Source: Alphaproteobacteria bacterium
Lineage (GTDB): Bacteria; Pseudomonadota; Alphaproteobacteria; Caulobacterales; Maricaulaceae
Assembly: GCA_030428405.1 (NCBI GenBank)
Contig: JAUIEH010000011.1
Location: 1 to 18,713, forward strand
DNA length: 18,713 nt
Direction: 5' to 3'
A program made the translations under genes and the position numbers. Each line of letters opens with the position of its first letter. Positions within the stretch are counted from its first letter, which is position 1. The notes under the pieces are model-generated. The model was given only the letters and a program-made list of their open reading frames with translations. It did not search any database and was not told where the DNA came from. Positions 15,340 through 18,713 of this stretch are shown here, piece by piece.

Positions 15340-16316
15340 TAGCCGATCCTTTCCGGTTCGCGACATTCGACGCTTCCAAATATGTCTGCGTTCGCCGCCG
15401 CTGAATATTGTTGCTTCAGCTCTGAAATAATGTCGCCCGCCGGGCGCGCCTCTTTGACCAGGCCGACGCCATGGCCGGCCGACCAGACGTCGCGCCAAGC
15501 CTTGATGCTGGTCTGGGACTCCGTGAAATCGGGCCGGTCCTTCTTGCCGAGATTGTCGACGTCGAGCCCCATCTTCTCGAGGCTCGCGCGCAGATAATAA
15601 GCGTGGGCGCCAGTCAGCGCGTTCGACAAGACGAGGTCCTTGAACTCCGCCGCGATCAGCATGCCGCGATATTCATCCGTCGCCAGACTTTCTTTCGCTG
15701 CGATGAACGGCGTGCCCATATAAGCCAGGTCCGCGCCCAGGATTTCGGCTGCGCGAATGGCCCGGCCGTCGCAAATGCTGCCCGCCAGAACGATCACGCC
15801 GTCGAAAAACTCGCGCACCGCCGGAACGAAGGCGAAACCGGCCATGTCGCCGGTGTGACCGCCTGCGCCCGCCGAGACCAGAACTAGACCGTCGACGCCT
15901 GATTCCGCAGCCTTGCGTGCGAACTTCACCGAGTTCACATCGGCGAACACCAGGCCGCCATAGGAATGCACCGCTTCGATGACCGGCTTGGGTCCGCCCA
16001 GCGCAGTGATGACGATGTCGGGCTTGTAGCGCTTGATGAGTTCGATCTCGGCGCCGAGCCGGTCGTAAGAAGAATGCGTCACCATATTGGCGGCGAAAGG
16101 CGCTGCATCCGAAGGCGCGCTCGACACTTCCTGGAGCCAGTTCTCCAGATCATCCAGCGTGCGCGCATTGGGAAATGGAAATGAGCCTATGACGCCGGCC
16201 TTGCGCGTGGCGCCGACCAGCTCGGGCCCTGACACCAAGAACATCGGCGCAGCAATCAGCGGCAGCGTCATCCGGCCACTGAAACGCGATAGCAAATCCC
16301 GCGAGCGTGCAGTCAT
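15339..16316 (-). CDS. Nitronate monooxygenase/2-nitropropane-dioxygenase-like FMN protein
   Basis: 325 residues forming a TIM-barrel flavoprotein. PLIAAPMF near the N-terminus, SAGAGGHTGD with His154, and GSICDGRAIRAAEILGADLAYMGT at the phosphate-binding end are typical of the NPD/NMO family. Characterised members oxidise nitronates, but many genomic members sit in lipid and aromatic pathways with other, unproven roles (e.g. enoyl reduction in FabK-like relatives). Start ATG 16316 is chosen because AGGGA lies just upstream; an in-frame ATG at 16352 lacks one. It is first in a two-gene operon, coupled to the cleavage oxygenase by TAATG. A predicted promoter and box C lie 60-100 bases upstream. 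Confidence 0.85.
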   Translation of the reverse strand: MTARSRDLLSRFSGRMTLPLIAAPMFLVSGPELVGATRKAGVIGSFPFPNARTLDDLENWLQEVSSAPSDAAPFAANMVTHSSYDRLGAEIELIKRYKPDIVITALGGPKPVIEAVHSYGGLVFADVNSVKFARKAAESGVDGLVLVSAGAGGHTGDMAGFAFVPAVREFFDGVIVLAGSICDGRAIRAAEILGADLAYMGTPFIAAKESLATDEYRGMLIAAEFKDLVLSNALTGAHAYYLRASLEKMGLDVDNLGKKDRPDFTESQTSIKAWRDVWSAGHGVGLVKEARPAGDIISELKQQYSAAANADIFGSVECREPERIG

Positions 16317-16378
16317 CTGTTCCCTAGCGCACCACGCGCGTCTGCGGTGCAAAGCCCGTCAGCGCAGCGTTTTTCGTA

Positions 16379-16395
16379 ACTTTCATTACCATACT
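16379..16395 (+). promoter_or_regulatory. Box C: shared 17-base motif in the divergent region
   Basis: Sequence ACTTTCATTACCATACT in the region between the flavoprotein gene (minus) and the isomerase gene (plus). It overlaps the predicted -10 (TATAGT) and start area of the leftward promoter, where a bound repressor would block transcription. Confidence 0.6.
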
Positions 16396-16420
16396 ATAGC
16401 TCAGCGGCGCGAGACGGCAA
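16393..16420 (-). promoter_or_regulatory. Predicted promoter for flavoprotein-oxygenase operon
   Basis: On the minus strand TTGCCG (16415-16420), a 16-base spacer and TATAGT (16393-16398). It would give a leader of about 70 bases before ATG 16316. Confidence 0.42.
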
Positions 16421-16468
16421 GCCGAGAATATGCGACCATTCGTCAAGCTTCGCTGTCGCAGCGCATTA

Positions 16469-16485
16469 ACTTGCACAACCAGACC
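16469..16485 (+). promoter_or_regulatory. Box F: shared 17-base motif before the isomerase gene
   Basis: Sequence ACTTGCACAACCAGACC, 64 bases before ATG 16550. TTGCAC within the box lies 17 bases from TAGCGT (16494-16499), a possible -35/-10 pair. Closest relative is box E at 13738. Confidence 0.5.
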
Positions 16486-16549
16486 TTCCCCGATAGCGTC
16501 CGAGCCGAAGCGTTTGCTTTTCAGACAACCCTCAGGTCAGCAGGCGGCC

Positions 16550-17161
16550 ATGACGACATCGAGCGCGATCGACTTTTTCTTCGACTTTTCATCAGGCTAC
16601 AGCTTTCTCGCTCTCCCGAACGTTAACGAAGCGTCAAAAACTTCGCCCATTCGCTGGCGGCCCTTCTCGCTTGGCGTGGTGTATAAATCGCTCGGCGCCG
16701 GTCCGCCGCCGCTCGACACGCCCAAGGGCGCCTATGTCATGCATGACGTTGAGCGCACGGCGATGCAGGAGCGCGGCAAGTTCGCCTGGCCCGCGCCGTT
16801 CCCTTTCAACTCCATACCGGCCGCGCGCGCCTTTTACGCCATCGAGCGCGCCGACGGATCAGCCACCGCGATCGAATTTGCTAACGCTTGTTTCGCGGCG
16901 AGCTTTGAGGACGGGCGCAATCTGTCCGACCCTGAAACCTTGCAGAGCGTCGTGGCTTCGTGCGGGAGCGATGGCGGCGCGATCATGGACGCCATTGGCG
17001 GCGACGACATAAAAGCAGTGGTGAAAGAGGTCACCGACGAAGCTCTGCGGGCCGGCGTGTTCGGCGCGCCCACATTCGTTGTCGGCGGCGAATTATTCTG
17101 GGGCGGCGACCGGCTCGCCCATGCATGCGGCTATGCGCAATCCGGCGCCGCGACCGCTTAG
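16550..17161 (+). CDS. HCCA isomerase-like (kappa-GST/DsbA-fold) protein
   Basis: 203 residues. N-terminal FFFDFSSGYSFLA matches the FDFxSPYS active-site segment of 2-hydroxychromene-2-carboxylate isomerases and kappa-class GSTs, with catalytic-position Ser15. The usual Pro after it is Gly16. WRPFSLGVV and the C-terminal GVFGAPTFVVGGELFWGGDRL segment are also family hallmarks. Known members use glutathione to isomerise naphthalene-pathway chromenes or act as GSH transferases; here a GSH-dependent isomerisation of a pathway intermediate is inferred. ATG 16550 is chosen because the conserved domain begins immediately after it and total length then matches the family; the RBS is weak. The SCP2-type thiolase gene follows 11 bases after its stop. 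Confidence 0.85.
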   Translation: MTTSSAIDFFFDFSSGYSFLALPNVNEASKTSPIRWRPFSLGVVYKSLGAGPPPLDTPKGAYVMHDVERTAMQERGKFAWPAPFPFNSIPAARAFYAIERADGSATAIEFANACFAASFEDGRNLSDPETLQSVVASCGSDGGAIMDAIGGDDIKAVVKEVTDEALRAGVFGAPTFVVGGELFWGGDRLAHACGYAQSGAATA

Positions 17162-17172
17162 GAGAGAATTGC

Positions 17173-18408
17173 ATGACTGACGGCGTTTACGTTCTCGGCG
17201 GCTATCAGACCGATTTCGCCCGCAACTGGGCGCGCGAAGGCAATGACTTGTTCGCGATGGTCAAGGAAACGATCGAGGGCGGACTGAGCGCGGCTGAGCT
17301 CGAGCCCCGCGACATTGAATGCGCCCATGTCGGCAATTTCACCTCCGAGATTTTCTGCAATCAGGGCCATCTCGGCGGCTTCTTCGCAGCCGTCGATCCG
17401 CGTTTCACCGGCATGCCCGCCTCGCGCCATGAAGCCGCCTGCGCCTCGGGCTCGATGGCGATGCTGAGCGCGATGGCTGAAATCGAGGCCGGACGCTACG
17501 ACCTCATCGCCGTCCTCGGCGTTGAGATGATGCGCAACGTGCCCGGCGATCAGGCCGCGGCGAATATCGGTCCGCCCGCCATGTGGGCGGGGCGCGAATG
17601 CGTCGGCGTGAAATATCCCTGGCCGCATATGTTCGCCCAGCTCGGCGACGAATATGACCGCCGCTACGGCCTGAAAAACGAGCATCTCGCCGAAATCGCC
17701 AGGATCAATTTCGACAATGCGCGCCTCAATCCGAACGCGCAGAGCCGAAAGTGGTCGTTTACGGATGAAAGCTTCTCACAGGATGACGAAGCCAACCCTG
17801 TGATTGACGGGCGCATCAGACGCACCGATTGCGGACAAATTACCGACGGCGCGGCCATCGTGTTCCTGGCCAACGCCGAAAAGGCGGCCGAGTACGCCAA
17901 GCGCCGCGGCGGCGCGCTCGCGCAGCTTCCGAAAATTGACGGCTGGGGCCATCGCACCGCTCATATCGCGCTTGAACCCAAGCTCGAAGCGAGCGCGGAC
18001 GCGGACTATGTCTTTCCGCATGTCCGCCAGGCCGTACAGGATGCGGTCGGCCGCGCGGGGCTGGAAAGCGCCAACGACCTTGACGGCGTTGAAATCCACG
18101 ACTGCTTTACGACCACGGAATATATGGCGATCGACCATCTTGGCCTGACGGCGCCGGGAGAAAGCTGGAAGGCGATCGAGGAAGGCGTCATCCGACGCGA
18201 CGGCGCCACGCCGATCAATCCCAGCGGCGGGCTGATCGGTCTTGGCCATCCGGTCGGCGCAACGGGCGTGCGCATGATGTTAGACTGCGCCAAGCAGGTC
18301 TCCGGCAAAGCGGGCGATTATCAGATCGAAGGCGCCAAGAAATTTGGTATGCTGAATATTGGCGGCAGCGCGACGACCATCGCCAGCTTCGTCGTCTCCG
18401 CCGCGTAA
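17173..18408 (+). CDS. SCP2-type thiolase (acetyl-CoA acetyltransferase family)
   Basis: 411 residues. Nucleophile Cys90 lies in HEAACASGS, and GLIGLGHPVGATG contains His359. The final thiolase CxG motif is absent (LNIGGS, Asn395), but HDCF at 309-312 supplies Cys311; this is the arrangement of SCP2/SCP-x-type thiolases that cleave branched or steroid-like 3-ketoacyl-CoAs. Retention of the HDCF Cys and Cys90 argues for a true thiolase rather than a retro-aldolase (Ltp2-like) variant. The start at ATG 17173 has GGAGAG seven bases upstream; the longer open frame to 16960 overlaps the isomerase gene and is rejected. Likely role: chain-shortening of the CoA-activated substrate made by the ligase at 5285. 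It converges with the next gene with only a 4-base gap. Confidence 0.9.
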   Translation: MTDGVYVLGGYQTDFARNWAREGNDLFAMVKETIEGGLSAAELEPRDIECAHVGNFTSEIFCNQGHLGGFFAAVDPRFTGMPASRHEAACASGSMAMLSAMAEIEAGRYDLIAVLGVEMMRNVPGDQAAANIGPPAMWAGRECVGVKYPWPHMFAQLGDEYDRRYGLKNEHLAEIARINFDNARLNPNAQSRKWSFTDESFSQDDEANPVIDGRIRRTDCGQITDGAAIVFLANAEKAAEYAKRRGGALAQLPKIDGWGHRTAHIALEPKLEASADADYVFPHVRQAVQDAVGRAGLESANDLDGVEIHDCFTTTEYMAIDHLGLTAPGESWKAIEEGVIRRDGATPINPSGGLIGLGHPVGATGVRMMLDCAKQVSGKAGDYQIEGAKKFGMLNIGGSATTIASFVVSAA

Positions 18409-18412
18409 GCCG

Positions 18413-18713
18413 TCAGAGCGCGATGCGCCCGCCAAGCGCATCGCCCGACAGCCAGGCCAACTCGACGCGCGGGCCCAGATGCCAGTCGCCGCACGCGCCG
18501 ATGCCGGTCTGTTCGTCCCATGCAAACGCAACGCCCACGGGTTCTTCGACGCGCGCATGACGCCAGCGATGCGCCTGTGCGGCGACAGGCGCAGGCGCAT
18601 CGGGAACGCGTTCGCGAAGATCCGCGATCAGCGCTTCAAGCGCGTCTTCAGGAGCAAGCTCCAGATTGGCGCGCGACCAGGCGGCGCCGGCATGCGCGGT
18701 GACGGCGGGCGGA
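18413..18713 (-). CDS. Renalase-like NAD(P)/FAD-dependent oxidoreductase, C-terminal part only
   Basis: On the minus strand an open frame runs from the window edge to a TGA at 18413-18415, giving 99 visible residues without an internal Met. It contains HAGAAWSRANLEL, then AHRWRHARVEEPVG, then GIGACGDWHLGPRVELAW and LSGDALGGRIAL at the end. The CGDW...G.RVE.AWLSG..L segment is the FAD-contacting C-terminal region of renalase-like amine-oxidase-fold flavoproteins, which are common single-gene oxidoreductases in alphaproteobacteria. The N-terminal Rossmann half is outside the window. It converges on the thiolase gene; no terminator fits in the 4-base gap. Its relation to the cluster is unclear. 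Confidence 0.75.
   Translation of the reverse strand, partial: PPAVTAHAGAAWSRANLELAPEDALEALIADLRERVPDAPAPVAAQAHRWRHARVEEPVGVAFAWDEQTGIGACGDWHLGPRVELAWLSGDALGGRIAL

Noticed and set aside
13888..15342. 484-codon open frame on the plus strand opposite the cleavage oxygenase
   Set aside because: Composition is typical of an antisense shadow, and the oxygenase carries all four His ligands on the other strand.
15340..15498. N-terminal extension of the cleavage oxygenase to an upstream Met
   Set aside because: The extension lies inside the flavoprotein gene and is Arg-rich without family similarity; TAATG coupling fixes the start at 15339.
16579..16590. ACTTTTCATC, resembling the box core, inside the isomerase gene
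   Set aside because: It has an extra T and no match to the right half of the box; it encodes the conserved FDFSSG active-site segment.
1..18713. CRISPR arrays, tRNA/rRNA genes, insertion sequences, attachment sites
   Set aside because: No spaced direct repeats, no transposase or integrase motifs and no tRNA-like folds were seen by eye; short RNAs cannot be excluded without a covariance-model search.

Overview
The window reads as a GC-rich alphaproteobacterial chromosome segment. Codon choice, TonB-receptor style, and the set of SnoaL/NTF2-fold proteins, SDRs and spinster-like MFS suggest a sphingomonad-, caulobacter- or parvularcula-like organism; this is an impression, not a phylogeny. No rRNA, tRNA, CRISPR array, insertion sequence or phage gene was seen. 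Coding density is high and no gene-free stretch exceeds 300 bases (largest: 16317-16549 and 11177-11388).

Layout. (i) 1-708: 3' part of a regulator with two HxlR-type winged-helix units in one chain. (ii) 809-5179, plus strand: a tightly packed run of SDR, DapB-like reductase, epoxide-hydrolase-like NTF2 protein, SnoaL_4 protein, second SDR and a paralogous SnoaL_4 protein. (iii) 5285-8067, plus strand: feruloyl-CoA-synthetase-type acyl-CoA ligase and a DUF1295 membrane reductase, closed by a bidirectional terminator. (iv) 8146-13706, minus strand: exported NTF2-fold protein, TonB-dependent receptor, spinster-type MFS transporter, DHRS12-like SDR. (v) 13873-16316, minus strand: carotenoid/lignostilbene-type cleavage oxygenase translationally coupled to a nitronate-monooxygenase-like flavoprotein. 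(vi) 16550-18408, plus strand: HCCA-isomerase/kappa-GST-like protein and SCP2-type thiolase. (vii) 18413-18713, minus strand: C-terminal end of a renalase-like FAD protein.

Taken together this looks like a catabolic island for a hydrophobic substrate. Uptake would be by TonB receptor and MFS, oxidative C=C cleavage by the cleavage oxygenase, redox by SDRs and reductases, CoA activation by the ligase, dehydration or hydration by NTF2-fold proteins, and thiolysis by the SCP2 thiolase. The substrate (apocarotenoid/terpenoid, steroid-like or phenylpropanoid/stilbene) cannot be told from sequence alone.

The most notable signal not explained by the genes is a 17-base box, consensus ACTTKCAYWRHMRKACY, found six times. 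All six copies lie between genes, upstream of five transcription units on both strands (772, 5219, 11274, 13738, 16379, 16469). This suggests the dispersed units form one regulon, possibly controlled by the tandem HxlR protein at the left edge.
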